A stretch of DNA of 49,089 nt from a virus. The notes beneath the pieces were generated by a model. The model was not told the DNA's origin. It did no database searches and worked only from the letters and a program-made list of their open reading frames with translations. A program made the translations under genes and the position numbers. The stretch lies in the IMG/VR virus record IMGVR_UViG_3300022868_000028, positions 1-49,089 of that record; one strand, given 5' to 3'. The stretch's first letter is position 1. Every line of letters starts with the position of its first letter. This document shows, in pieces, positions 1 through 6,935 of this stretch.

Positions 1-585
1 AAAAATAGGGGTGCTGACCTTAGGAGTGCTAACCTTGGGGGTGCTGACCTTAGGAGTGCTGACCTTGGGGGTGCTTACCTTGGGGGTGCTTACCTTAGGG
101 GTGCTAACCTTGGGGGTGCTTACCTTAGGAGTGCTAACCTTAGGAGTGCTTACCTTGGGGGTGCTGACCTTAGGAGTGCTGACCTTAGGAGTGCTGACCT
201 TGGGGGTGCTTACCTTAGGAGTGTTGACCTTGGGGATGCTGACCTTAGGAGTGCTGACCTTGGGGGTGCTTACCTTAGGAGTGTTGACCTTGGGGGTGCT
301 AACCTTGGGGGTGCTGACCTTAGGAGTGCTGACCTTGGGGGTGCTTACCTTAGGAGTGCTAAAAATTACCTATCCTCTCACGACTTCTTTCAAGAGGTTA
401 TCCGTAGACAACCTGTTAAAACTTTTACTCAAGCAGAGTGGGCTTCCATAGCACAAATAATTATTCATAAACTATGTTGGGATACCATTAAAAATAAACA
501 TAAAACTTCAGCCATGAGAGTGTTTAAAAAATGCTCTAAGGTTGGATTTGATGAATGGGAAAAACATTTCAAGGAGCTAAAATGA
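1..585 (+). CDS. Pentapeptide-repeat protein, C-terminal part (continues from 48840 across the circular junction)
   Basis: Frame 1 is open from the left edge to the TGA at 583-585. It encodes about 23 tandem pentapeptides of the A(D/N/Y)LxG type (10-354), then a 77-residue non-repeat tail rich in aromatic and basic residues. Such repeats fold as a right-handed quadrilateral beta-helix with four pentapeptides per coil; family members include DNA mimics and many phage proteins of unknown role. The start lies at the other end of the window, at 48840. At DNA level the 15-base units are nearly identical, and bases 181-240 and 241-300 differ at one position, so one whole 60-base coil was recently duplicated. 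The stop overlaps the next start (ATGA). Function is unknown; the family call is firm. Confidence 0.85.
   Translation, partial: KNRGADLRSANLGGADLRSADLGGAYLGGAYLRGANLGGAYLRSANLRSAYLGGADLRSADLRSADLGGAYLRSVDLGDADLRSADLGGAYLRSVDLGGANLGGADLRSADLGGAYLRSAKNYLSSHDFFQEVIRRQPVKTFTQAEWASIAQIIIHKLCWDTIKNKHKTSAMRVFKKCSKVGFDEWEKHFKELK
8..133. repeat. Terminal redundancy, left copy
   Basis: This segment is identical to 48964-49089, which shows that the two ends of the window overlap. The overlap lies inside the pentapeptide array, so the exact unit count at the junction is uncertain. The 7 bases before it (1-7) match 48927-48933 instead, as if the left end came from a version of the gene two units (30 bases) shorter. 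Confidence 0.9.
10..354 (+). repeat. 15-base tandem repeat array encoding pentapeptides
   Basis: There are 23 in-frame 15-base units of the form (A/G)GTGCT(A/G/T)ACCTT(A/G)GG, with rare variants such as GTT for GCT near 224 and GAT for GGT near 236. Two 60-base blocks, 181-240 and 241-300, are the same except for one base. The array continues at the right end of the window. Confidence 0.9.
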
Positions 586-1376
586 AAAAAGAGAAGTCAA
601 TACAAATAGAATCTACTGGGGATATGTTGCCTGAGAAGAATCAGTTAGAACTCTCAAAAGAGGTATGCTTATTGCAACCCTGTGAAATGTTAGAAGATGA
701 GGCTACTGGTCAATGCTATGCTTGTAGAATAGGTTCGTCTATTAAAAAGGCTTACGACCTCTGCCAACCAATTGTAAGTAAGGCGTTAAAAGAGAATAAA
801 GAACTACGCAAGAGATTAAATGACTGGGTATACGAACTTGCCTACTATACAGAAGATGAGGTAGCGACTCCTACTGGGGTAAAGAAGTTTGTGGGTAATT
901 TACTCAAACTATTAGAACAGTATAAGTTTGATATAAAAGTAGAACGAAGTTTAAAAGCCCGACCAAAGCCTTGCGAAGATACAGAATGTAGCTATTGTAT
1001 AGCCTTACAGCAGGAGATAGATGACTTAAGAGAGCAGTTACATAATAAGATATTTAAACAGGATTTAACGGAAGAAGAAATAAAAAGGATAATACTTGAT
1101 GTATCTGATTATGGACAAATAACTAATTTCCCGTCAGGTTGGAGAACAAAATTGGCTAAAGCTCTAACCAAAGCTAAACAAGCCCAACCAAACGCTTTAA
1201 AGGCAAGCGAAGTGAAGCCTAAGCCCCTCTCTAAGTCTAGGATAGAGGAGATACTGCATAATGAGATATGGACTACATTTGAACAAGAAAGCCGACCTTA
1301 TGGAATGAGAGCTGTTAGTATTAAAAAAGCAGCCGAAGCAATAGTAACCCATATAGCTGAACAGGAGAGGGAGTAA
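582..1376 (+). CDS. Hypothetical protein with Cys pairs and central helical region
   Basis: This 264-residue protein is not recognised. The chosen start at 582 overlaps the previous stop and has AAGGAG at 571-576; an upstream ATG at 555 in the same frame lacks this context. The N-terminal third carries Cys residues including a CYAC pair, and the middle has a CEDTECSYC cluster, so metal binding is possible. The rest is charged and probably helical, and the C-terminus looks like a separate helical module. It heads a run of tightly coupled small genes (the next start overlaps its stop by one base), so it is probably co-expressed with them. No function is inferred. Confidence 0.7.
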   Translation: MKKEKSIQIESTGDMLPEKNQLELSKEVCLLQPCEMLEDEATGQCYACRIGSSIKKAYDLCQPIVSKALKENKELRKRLNDWVYELAYYTEDEVATPTGVKKFVGNLLKLLEQYKFDIKVERSLKARPKPCEDTECSYCIALQQEIDDLREQLHNKIFKQDLTEEEIKRIILDVSDYGQITNFPSGWRTKLAKALTKAKQAQPNALKASEVKPKPLSKSRIEEILHNEIWTTFEQESRPYGMRAVSIKKAAEAIVTHIAEQERE

Positions 1377-1624
1377 TGATATTATCAAAGGCAATGTATG
1401 AAAAAATATGTAGATGCCACGATATGACTCACAAGTCAATGATGGCACAGCAAAAGGTAGATGCTTGTCTTATATCTAAAGGGATAGATATTTATGAAAT
1501 AAGACAAAATGATGCTGGGGGCTATGTTGATATGATAGATTATGCCAGAGGTAAAATAGGCAAAAAAGGACTTGAGATATTATTTACTAAATATCAACTA
1601 GACGCTCAGAGTGAGGAGAAGTGA
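1376..1624 (+). CDS. Hypothetical protein (82 aa)
   Basis: The start codon shares one base with the previous stop (TAATG), indicating translational coupling, and GAGAGGGAG lies just upstream. The product is soluble and mixed-charge, without a motif I recognise. Its stop touches the start of the next gene in the same way. It is probably a phage accessory protein, supported only by operon position, the start context and the open frame. Confidence 0.6.
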   Translation: MILSKAMYEKICRCHDMTHKSMMAQQKVDACLISKGIDIYEIRQNDAGGYVDMIDYARGKIGKKGLEILFTKYQLDAQSEEK

Positions 1625-1824
1625 TGAAATATTTTCTATGTATGGTATTTGGTGGTTTATTATGGGAACTATTTATGAGAAGGCTAACCACCAGACGCAC
1701 ACCACAACAGAAACTAGACAGAATAAAGAAGGTAATAGAAAGGGGATTCCATGCTAGAGATGAGAGATGTAGAAGAACGAGCAGCGAAGTGCAACCTATG
1801 CGCAACAGAACTAAGCATAATTGA
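1624..1824 (+). CDS. Small membrane-anchored protein (66 aa)
   Basis: The first 18 residues are strongly hydrophobic (KYFLCMVFGGLLWELFM), followed by an Arg/Lys-rich tail, as in a single-pass inner-membrane protein with a cytoplasmic C-terminus. I chose ATG 1624 over GTG 1621 because the GAGGAGAA element ends at 1620, too close to the GTG. The last 74 bases overlap the next gene in another frame. Function unknown. Confidence 0.5.
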   Translation: MKYFLCMVFGGLLWELFMRRLTTRRTPQQKLDRIKKVIERGFHARDERCRRTSSEVQPMRNRTKHN

Positions 1825-2086
1825 AAATTTGCTATATGGTAACAGATGTGTATTCTGCCTACACCAGATGGGTAAGACAATAGGGCTATGGGAATTTCTT
1901 ATCGTATGCAGGCTAGAGTATAAGATATTCACCTTAGTCAGAAAGCTACGATCGAAGCTAGGGGCAAAGGAAGCACGCATGCTATATCTAGGCTGTGTAG
2001 CCGAGGCAGGGGCATCAGACCCAAGAGGGATCGTAACGGCAACCCAGAAGAGAACGCTGATAAAGATATTAAACAGATACAAATAA
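1751..2086 (+). CDS. Small protein with paired CxxC motifs, possible zinc finger
   Basis: The product is 111 residues with CNLC at about residues 14-17 and CVFC at 33-36, spaced as in a four-Cys zinc site. The C-terminal half is basic (a KLRSKLGAKEAR-type stretch) and could contact nucleic acid. AAGGGG lies about 7 bases before the ATG. It overlaps the end of the upstream membrane-protein gene. Zinc binding is inferred from the Cys spacing only; the biological role is unknown. Confidence 0.55.
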   Translation: MLEMRDVEERAAKCNLCATELSIIENLLYGNRCVFCLHQMGKTIGLWEFLIVCRLEYKIFTLVRKLRSKLGAKEARMLYLGCVAEAGASDPRGIVTATQKRTLIKILNRYK

Positions 2087-2107
2087 ACCAAAGGAAGGGA
2101 GATAGAT

Positions 2108-2422
2108 ATGTATAGAGTAAAAATTACTTACGGTGGCTTTACATTGGAAAGGAGATTTTTTTGGCACTGGGTTGGATTAGATGTAACTAACGTATGGTGT
2201 AATTGGTATTTCAAGACTAAACCAAGAGTGTTTAATTCATTAGAGGATGTTAAGCAAGTGGTATTTGTAGATAGTGTAACAAAGAATGAGCCTGCTATTT
2301 TAAGGGATAAGATAAATAAATTAGAGGAAAAAATAAAAGAAATGGCTACTCAAAATGCTATGTTAATAAGGGTAAATGAACTAAAACGAAAAAATAAAAA
2401 AAGGAAAGGAGTAAAGAAATGA
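2108..2422 (+). CDS. Hypothetical protein with C-terminal coiled coil (104 aa)
   Basis: The N-terminal half is rich in aromatic residues and predicted beta (YRVKITYGGFTLERRFFW). From about residue 65 a charged heptad-like helix leads to a very basic end (KRKNKKRKGVKK). A strong GGAAGGGAGAT precedes the start. The stop overlaps the start of the exported coiled-coil protein (ATGA), so the two are probably co-translated. No family recognised. Confidence 0.6.
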   Translation: MYRVKITYGGFTLERRFFWHWVGLDVTNVWCNWYFKTKPRVFNSLEDVKQVVFVDSVTKNEPAILRDKINKLEEKIKEMATQNAMLIRVNELKRKNKKRKGVKK

Positions 2423-2721
2423 GATTATGGTCAATATTGATAGCAATAGCATTACTAGCAACATTCGCAATGCCAGCACAGGCAGATCGCTTGGAAGATA
2501 TCCAAGAGCGTGTATCAGAACTAGCTCAGCAACGTATCTTAATCAGCAATGAGATACTAAGATTAGAAGGCGCATTCAGGGAAAGGCAAGAGGTTATAGC
2601 TGAAGAGGCAGCTAGGCTCAAAGCAGAGACACAAATAGAAGCAGACAAGATCGCAACAGAGAAGCTAGCTGAAGAAGTCAAAGTAAAGTTGAAAGAGATA
2701 GACAAAAGCATAGAGGAATAA
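2419..2721 (+). CDS. Exported coiled-coil protein with Sec signal peptide
   Basis: The first 22 residues form a Sec signal (short basic start, hydrophobic core, AxA cleavage site before DRLED). The mature ~78 residues are one long charged helix with heptad character, expected in the periplasm. The size and layout recall phage inner-membrane or periplasmic lysis helpers, but there is no uncleaved anchor and no partner lipoprotein next to it, so I do not call it a spanin. It is translationally coupled to the upstream gene. Confidence 0.65.
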   Translation: MRLWSILIAIALLATFAMPAQADRLEDIQERVSELAQQRILISNEILRLEGAFRERQEVIAEEAARLKAETQIEADKIATEKLAEEVKVKLKEIDKSIEE

Positions 2722-2735
2722 TTGACATATGATTT

Positions 2736-2809
2736 GCGGGGAGTAGTGAGAACATCTATAACACAAAGGGTTGAGACCTTAATCTAGGTATAGAATCCTA
2801 GCTCCCCGC
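2736..2809 (+). ncRNA. tRNA-like structured element, possibly a degenerate tRNA
   Basis: A 74-base stretch is closed by a perfect 7-8 bp stem (GCGGGGAG with CTCCCCGC), the length of a tRNA body. Inside it, CTAGG/CCTAG forms a T-arm-like hairpin in the right place and AAGG/CCTT encloses a 7-base loop with T then TGA in the anticodon position. Against a working tRNA: the D-loop lacks GG, the T-loop is 8 bases without TTC, and no CCA follows. It fills the only sizeable gap in this gene run. It could equally be an mRNA processing or stability element. Confidence 0.35.
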
Positions 2810-2825
2810 GCAAATAAGGAGTAGC

Positions 2826-3023
2826 ATGGCATACAAGTCAGATTGGGGTAGGTGTGAGCGCAAGAAGAGATACGGCTCAAAAAAGTCAGCCTTGAACGAT
2901 ATCAAGCGAATCAGGAAACGCTCTATCATGGTTCATACTCCTCATGTGTATAAATGCGATTGTTGCCTAAAGTGGCATATAACCAAGCAAGCACAGGTAG
3001 GAAAGCGAGGCATAAGCATATGA
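2826..3023 (+). CDS. Small zinc-finger-like protein (65 aa)
   Basis: A basic helix (residues ~10-35) is followed by YKCDCCLKWHIT, a CxCC...WH pattern often seen in small phage proteins that pair an upstream Cys with a terminal Cys/His knuckle. AAGGAG sits 6 bases before the ATG. Nucleic-acid binding is plausible. The stop overlaps the start of the next gene. The family resemblance is from memory. Confidence 0.6.
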   Translation: MAYKSDWGRCERKKRYGSKKSALNDIKRIRKRSIMVHTPHVYKCDCCLKWHITKQAQVGKRGISI

Positions 3024-3190
3024 AAAAGTTATCTGAGTATGATAGTACCAAATATAAAAGAAAATGCAGTAAATGTGGCAAAATACATATATTATATACT
3101 CAAAAAGATGAGTGGCCAGAATATCATATAAGTGTTTATGTGCAATGTAAGTGCGGAAATTATATAAAATTTACTTTGCCTGTAAATTAA
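3020..3190 (+). CDS. Small zinc-ribbon-like protein (56 aa)
   Basis: CSKCGKIH and, about 26 residues later, CKCG give four Cys in zinc-ribbon spacing, with short beta strands between. The start at 3020 overlaps the previous stop and is preceded by AAGCGAGG. The frame is open further upstream to 2954, but that extension lies inside the previous gene. It is the first of three consecutive genes introduced by nearly the same ~25-base segment. Role unknown. Confidence 0.55.
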   Translation: MKKLSEYDSTKYKRKCSKCGKIHILYTQKDEWPEYHISVYVQCKCGNYIKFTLPVN

Positions 3191-3216
3191 AAAGTAGGAA
3201 AGCGAGGGATAAGTAT

Positions 3217-3450
3217 ATGAAAAGAAGAAAACGATTGAATATGTTGTTAACTGAAGCAGAGAGAAGAGATGTTGATTTTATTCTAATGTTGCGCAGAATG
3301 AAGAAGATTGCTGTTGGGAATAAAAAGATAATATTTACAAAGGAATTTATGGAAGATGCTGACTTTCCAGTACAAATATTGAATAAGTTTTTTAATGAGG
3401 TCAAGCGCGATAATTATAGTATGCAATATAAATGTGGTAATTTAAGCTGA
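3217..3450 (+). CDS. Hypothetical basic protein (77 aa)
   Basis: This small basic protein of helical character starts MKRRKRLN. I chose the start at 3217 because the repeated element GGAAAGCGAGGGATAAGTAT stands directly in front of it; an ATG at 3151 in the same frame would sit inside the upstream gene. Residues ~8-35 (LTEAERRDVDFILMLRRMKK) look like a helix pair. No family recognised. Confidence 0.5.
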   Translation: MKRRKRLNMLLTEAERRDVDFILMLRRMKKIAVGNKKIIFTKEFMEDADFPVQILNKFFNEVKRDNYSMQYKCGNLS

Positions 3451-3467
3451 AAGCGAGGTGTGAGTAT

Positions 3468-3665
3468 ATGAAGATAAAAAATAGATTATGGGCAGTAGGG
3501 TGGATAAGTTTTTTGATAGGTATTGGTTTTGCTAGCAAAGATATCAAGCCAGTTGTTGTGGAAGAATTTAGTTGGTTTACTATTATTACAACAATAATGA
3601 TGTTTATTATAACCATGGTTATTGGATATATAGCTGGAATAGAAACTATGAAGGAGGATAACTAA
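3468..3665 (+). CDS. Small two-helix membrane protein (65 aa)
   Basis: Two hydrophobic segments (about residues 7-22 and 37-57) separated by a short acidic loop predict a hairpin in the inner membrane. It is introduced by the third copy of the AAGCGAGG..GAGTAT element. Its stop overlaps the next start (TAATG). Holin-like size, but its position far from the late genes and lack of other signs leave the role open. Confidence 0.5.
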   Translation: MKIKNRLWAVGWISFLIGIGFASKDIKPVVVEEFSWFTIITTIMMFIITMVIGYIAGIETMKEDN

Positions 3666-3877
3666 TGCAAGAATGGACATCAATAACAATACCTGGCACA
3701 AAGGAAGAACTACTCTTTGCAACTAAGACATTGGGCAGGAAAGACACAGACTGGTGCTGGAGGAAGTTTGATGCAGAACGATACGAGGTATGTATCCTAA
3801 CATCAGAGTTTATGAGGATTAGAAAGAAGTATCAACAGATTACACGTGCTAAAAGGGAAGAAGGTCAATGTCGTTAA
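3665..3877 (+). CDS. Hypothetical protein (70 aa)
   Basis: A short soluble protein, with GAAGGAGG just upstream and a start that overlaps the previous stop by one base. It contains the motif DTDWCWRKFDAERYEV and a basic C-terminal helix ending in a Cys-containing tail. It is the last gene before the late promoter at 3902. No family or function recognised. Confidence 0.5.
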   Translation: MQEWTSITIPGTKEELLFATKTLGRKDTDWCWRKFDAERYEVCILTSEFMRIRKKYQQITRAKREEGQCR

Positions 3878-3901
3878 ATTTTAAAAGAGGGACGTGAGCT
3901 C

Positions 3902-3930
3902 TTGACATCATAGTTTAAAAATGTTATAGT
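3902..3930 (+). promoter_or_regulatory. Consensus sigma70-type promoter for the late operon
   Basis: TTGACA at 3902-3907, a 17-base spacer, and TATAGT at 3925-3930. It stands alone in a 147-base gene-free gap directly upstream of the terminase genes, so it is the natural start of the packaging and virion transcript. An intrinsic terminator begins about 33 bases past the expected start site. Confidence 0.85.
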
Positions 3931-3969
3931 TATAGTATTAAAGGATAAAGGAGTAGCTCTCCAAATTAT

Positions 3970-4006
3970 AGATGAGTAGGCATATATGCTGTCTACTCAT
4001 CTTTTT
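3970..4006 (+). terminator. Intrinsic terminator in the late leader
   Basis: AGATGAGTAG (3970-3979) pairs with CTACTCATCT (3993-4002), a 10 bp stem with a 13-base loop that holds GCATATATGC, followed by a run of T. It lies between the late promoter and terS, so late transcription must read through it. This is the layout of lambda pR'/tR', where an antiterminator is needed; no antiterminator gene is recognised here. Confidence 0.8.
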
Positions 4007-4024
4007 ATTTAACAAAGGAGTGTT

Positions 4025-4465
4025 ATGTCGACGGAGAAAAAGAAAAAACTCACCTTGAAACAAACCCTATTCATAAAACATTACTTTGAACAAAACGGTA
4101 ACGGCACACAAGCCGCAAAACTCGCAGGCTACAAAGGTAACAACAATACCCTACACGTTGTTGCTATAGAGAACCTACAAAAACCTGCTATTCAAGAAGC
4201 TATAGATAAATTATATAAAGACAATGGCCTTACAGAAGATGTGCTATTAAAAAAGCATATTCAATTATTAAATGCACAAAGAGAGTTTTCAATAGGTGAT
4301 GTAAAATACAAATCACCAGATAACACAGTACAGATAGCAGCACTAAAGCTAGCCTACGAGGTAACAGGCAGACTCATCAAAAAGATAGAACACTCAGGCG
4401 AAATCAAACTAAGCGCAAAGGAAAGAGATGCCCACATTAACAGAATCAAAAGCCTCTTGTCTTGA
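4025..4465 (+). CDS. terS: Terminase small subunit
   Basis: This 146-residue protein begins with the terminase small-subunit pattern LTLKQTLFIKHYFEQNGNGT then QAAKLAGYKG, a helix-turn-helix fold that binds packaging DNA. A central region and charged C-terminal helix for oligomerisation follow. It sits directly before terL and overlaps it by 38 bases in another frame, as is common. AAAGGAG precedes the start. In phages of this type the small subunit recognises the concatemer and recruits the large subunit to the portal. Confidence 0.85.
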   Translation: MSTEKKKKLTLKQTLFIKHYFEQNGNGTQAAKLAGYKGNNNTLHVVAIENLQKPAIQEAIDKLYKDNGLTEDVLLKKHIQLLNAQREFSIGDVKYKSPDNTVQIAALKLAYEVTGRLIKKIEHSGEIKLSAKERDAHINRIKSLLS

Positions 4466-6935
4466 AGAGTTAACAGACAAAGAGCTACTTGATACAGAGC
4501 GCATAACTATTCAGCATAATCCTCTGAAGCTGGTAGAGAGCAATATGCTCCATATCAAGACCAAAGCAGGTGAGATGGTGCGCCTTGAACTTAACACTAC
4601 CCAGAAGAAATTATTCAATAAAATTGTAGAACTTCGTAAACTCAACAAGCCTATTAGACTATGGTTATTGAAATATAGACAGGGCGGAATGTGTTTAGAT
4701 CCAAATACTAAAGTATTAACTTCGGATTTAAAATGGGTTCGTATTGATGACTTAGAGGTAGATGATAATGTGGTTTGTACAGATGAAGACGCAAAGACAG
4801 TTACCAGAAGATTAAGAAATGGTACAGTGCAAGCAAAAAAAGAGATTATTGATGAAGCATTTCAAATAACATTAGAAGATGGTAGAACTCTTATTGCTAC
4901 TGCAAATCATCGTTTTTTAACAAAGAAAGATTCTCATTCAAGAACTAAGTGGACAAAAGTTAATGATATGCGTGAGGGGCTTAATATTCGTAATATTACC
5001 CGTGTTTGGGGTAAGTCTAATTATGAGGATGGCTGGTTTGGCGGTATGATAGATGGTGAAGGCTCAATAAGAAGAACAAAGAGAAGTGGTTATGATTTAA
5101 AACTTACTCAAAGACCAGGGCCTGTTTGCGATAGAATGAGAGATTATTTGATTGATAATGATTATAAGTATCAGGAATATTTAGATGTAAGGTCCGCTAA
5201 GGAAGGCGGGAAGTTTAGTGGCAATCCAGTAGTCAGATTAACAGTAAGCAGAATAGATGAGTTATTTAGAATAGTAGGGCTAACTCGTCCAACAAGGCTC
5301 ATAAATAAATTATGGTGGGCAAACAAAGCACTTCCTTGTAGGGGCAGAGGTGGACAAGCGTGGTTTAAAATTGTTAAGATTGAATCTATAGGACGACAAA
5401 GAATGATAGACTTGCAAACATCACATAAGACATATATAGCAGAGGGTTTTGTTTCGCATAATTCTACCCTGATAGAGTCTATCATCTATGCTCTAACTTC
5501 ACAGCGAGAAAATACCAACTCGCTTATTCTAGCAGATGAAAAGGATCATGCTAGCAATTTATTTGAAATGTCAAAGCTGTACCAGGAGAAACTAGAAGAG
5601 ACTGATCCACATATTCCACCAGCGTTAAAGAAGTCCAATGAAAAAAAACTAGAATTTGATGGTATACACTCACAAATACTTATAGCTTCTGCGGAAAATA
5701 CAGAAGCAGCTAAGTCAAGAACCTTTCAATTATGTCATTTGAGCGAAATAGCATATTTCAGGGATTTCAAGACAATAATGGGGGATTTGAACCAAACTGT
5801 CCCTGATCTACCTAACACTATGGTTATAGGGGAGACCACAGCTAATGGTATGGGCGACTTTTATAAGGAATGGCTAAGAGCAGTAGAGGGTAAGACAGAT
5901 TGGATACCGCTGTTTTTCCCATGGTTTGAGATGGATGAGTACAGCCTAAAGGTAGAATCAGGCATCATGTACCCCTTAGATGGCATACTATTTGATGCTG
6001 ATACATCAATTCAGTTATTTGAACAAGAGGAAAAAGACCTACAAGAAGAACATAAACTAACTGATGAACAGATAAACTGGCGTAGATATGCTATTGTAAA
6101 CAAGTGCCAAGGAGATTTGAGCGTTTTTAATAGGGAATATCCTGCCACGTGGGAACTCGCTTTTTCCTCTAGTGGTGAACTGTTCTTTGATCGCAAGGGC
6201 CTAGAGAAGCAGATGACCAAGAGACCAATAGCCATAGGCGAGATATTCTTTCAGAACCTTAAGTGGGAATGGAGAGACATCAAACATGGCAGAATAGAGC
6301 TATTTGAGCGCCCGCAGGCAGGCGAGGAGTATCTAGTCACTGGTGACGCTTCAGAGGCTGTAGGGGCAGACGAGGCCTCAATACTGGTGCTTAATAAACG
6401 GCTCAACACCACAGCAGCGATCGTAGCAGGCCAGATAACACCTGAAGAGCTTGCACAGCTAGAGATAGCGCTAGGCAACTATTTCAATCTAGGTCTTATA
6501 GCTCAGGAAAGCAAGGGTTATGGCTATCAGGTCAATCAGCTAATACACTCTAAATATGGTAATATCTACCGCAAGGTGATCAACAAAGACGGTATTGATG
6601 TAAAGACAGAGGAACTAGGCTTCAACACTACATCAGTAACAAGGCCATCAATGCTGGCACAGTTAGCAGAAGAGGTAAAGAACAATACAACAGATATCAA
6701 TTCAGAGAAGATTATATCCCAGATGAGGACATTCATTATAAAGAAAGATAAGGTTGGCAAGGTAACGAAAATTGAATCTCAAGACGGTTATCAGGATGGG
6801 TTAGTTATTTGCAGGGCAATTGCGAGTTATGTTCGCAATCAATATCCCTATAAAGCGATTAACACAAAAGATACTCATGCTAAACAAAAAGCTTTTATAG
6901 AAGAGCGAAGGCGTAAAAAGGGTTTTGGAGGATGA
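4428..6935 (+). CDS. terL: Terminase large subunit interrupted by an intein
   Basis: The translated product is 835 residues. Removing residues 89-345 (the intein) leaves a 578-residue ATPase/nuclease of ordinary TerL length. The joined sequence at the splice site reads KYRQGGM-STLIES, a Walker A variant typical of terminases; HLSEIAYF fits the Walker B region, and VTGDASEAVGADEAS opens the RNase H-like nuclease domain with its first Asp. The enzyme cuts concatemeric DNA and drives it into the prohead through the portal. The start at 4428 lies within terS and has an AAAGGAAAG element 3-4 bases upstream. Because the intein splits the P-loop, the ATPase should be inactive until splicing is complete. 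Confidence 0.9.
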   Translation: MPTLTESKASCLEELTDKELLDTERITIQHNPLKLVESNMLHIKTKAGEMVRLELNTTQKKLFNKIVELRKLNKPIRLWLLKYRQGGMCLDPNTKVLTSDLKWVRIDDLEVDDNVVCTDEDAKTVTRRLRNGTVQAKKEIIDEAFQITLEDGRTLIATANHRFLTKKDSHSRTKWTKVNDMREGLNIRNITRVWGKSNYEDGWFGGMIDGEGSIRRTKRSGYDLKLTQRPGPVCDRMRDYLIDNDYKYQEYLDVRSAKEGGKFSGNPVVRLTVSRIDELFRIVGLTRPTRLINKLWWANKALPCRGRGGQAWFKIVKIESIGRQRMIDLQTSHKTYIAEGFVSHNSTLIESIIYALTSQRENTNSLILADEKDHASNLFEMSKLYQEKLEETDPHIPPALKKSNEKKLEFDGIHSQILIASAENTEAAKSRTFQLCHLSEIAYFRDFKTIMGDLNQTVPDLPNTMVIGETTANGMGDFYKEWLRAVEGKTDWIPLFFPWFEMDEYSLKVESGIMYPLDGILFDADTSIQLFEQEEKDLQEEHKLTDEQINWRRYAIVNKCQGDLSVFNREYPATWELAFSSSGELFFDRKGLEKQMTKRPIAIGEIFFQNLKWEWRDIKHGRIELFERPQAGEEYLVTGDASEAVGADEASILVLNKRLNTTAAIVAGQITPEELAQLEIALGNYFNLGLIAQESKGYGYQVNQLIHSKYGNIYRKVINKDGIDVKTEELGFNTTSVTRPSMLAQLAEEVKNNTTDINSEKIISQMRTFIIKKDKVGKVTKIESQDGYQDGLVICRAIASYVRNQYPYKAINTKDTHAKQKAFIEERRRKKGFGG
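4692..5462 (+). mobile_element. Intein with LAGLIDADG-type homing endonuclease, 257 aa
   Basis: The element begins with Cys89 (CLDPNTKVLT, block A), has the block B motif TANHRFLT, a LAGLIDADG-like GGMIDGEGSI in the middle, block F near IDLQTSHKTYIAEG, and ends FVSHN before Ser (+1 residue). All residues needed for splicing are present: Cys1, the block B His, the terminal His-Asn, and Ser+1. Only one clear LAGLIDADG motif is visible, so the endonuclease may be a dimer or partly degraded. The insertion point is the conserved ATP-binding loop, as usual for inteins. Confidence 0.9.

Larger units (their letters stand above)
2998..3469 (+). repeat. Three copies of a ~20-base translation-start element
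   Basis: Similar segments precede three successive starts: 2997-3022, 3194-3219 and 3451-3470. Each reads AAGCGAGG, then a short A/T/G-rich stretch, then the start codon at the same distance. The first two also share GTAGGA upstream. The copies include the ribosome binding site, so genes may have been added here by duplication of a start cassette or by recombination at it. Confidence 0.55.

Noticed and set aside
10-354. CRISPR or telomere-like array
   Set aside because: Units are 15 bases with no spacers, remain in frame, and encode a known protein repeat.
11-451. A 146-residue ORF of repeated MLTLGV-type residues
   Set aside because: It is the +1-shifted reading of the pentapeptide array. 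The frame-1 reading has the A(D/N)LxG motif, continues from a start at the other end of the circle and ends in a non-repeat domain.
2419-2721. Inner-membrane spanin
   Set aside because: The N-terminus is a cleavable signal with AxA rather than an anchor, and no partner lipoprotein is adjacent.
2722-2750. Promoter from TTGACA at 2722
   Set aside because: No acceptable -10 element at the right distance.
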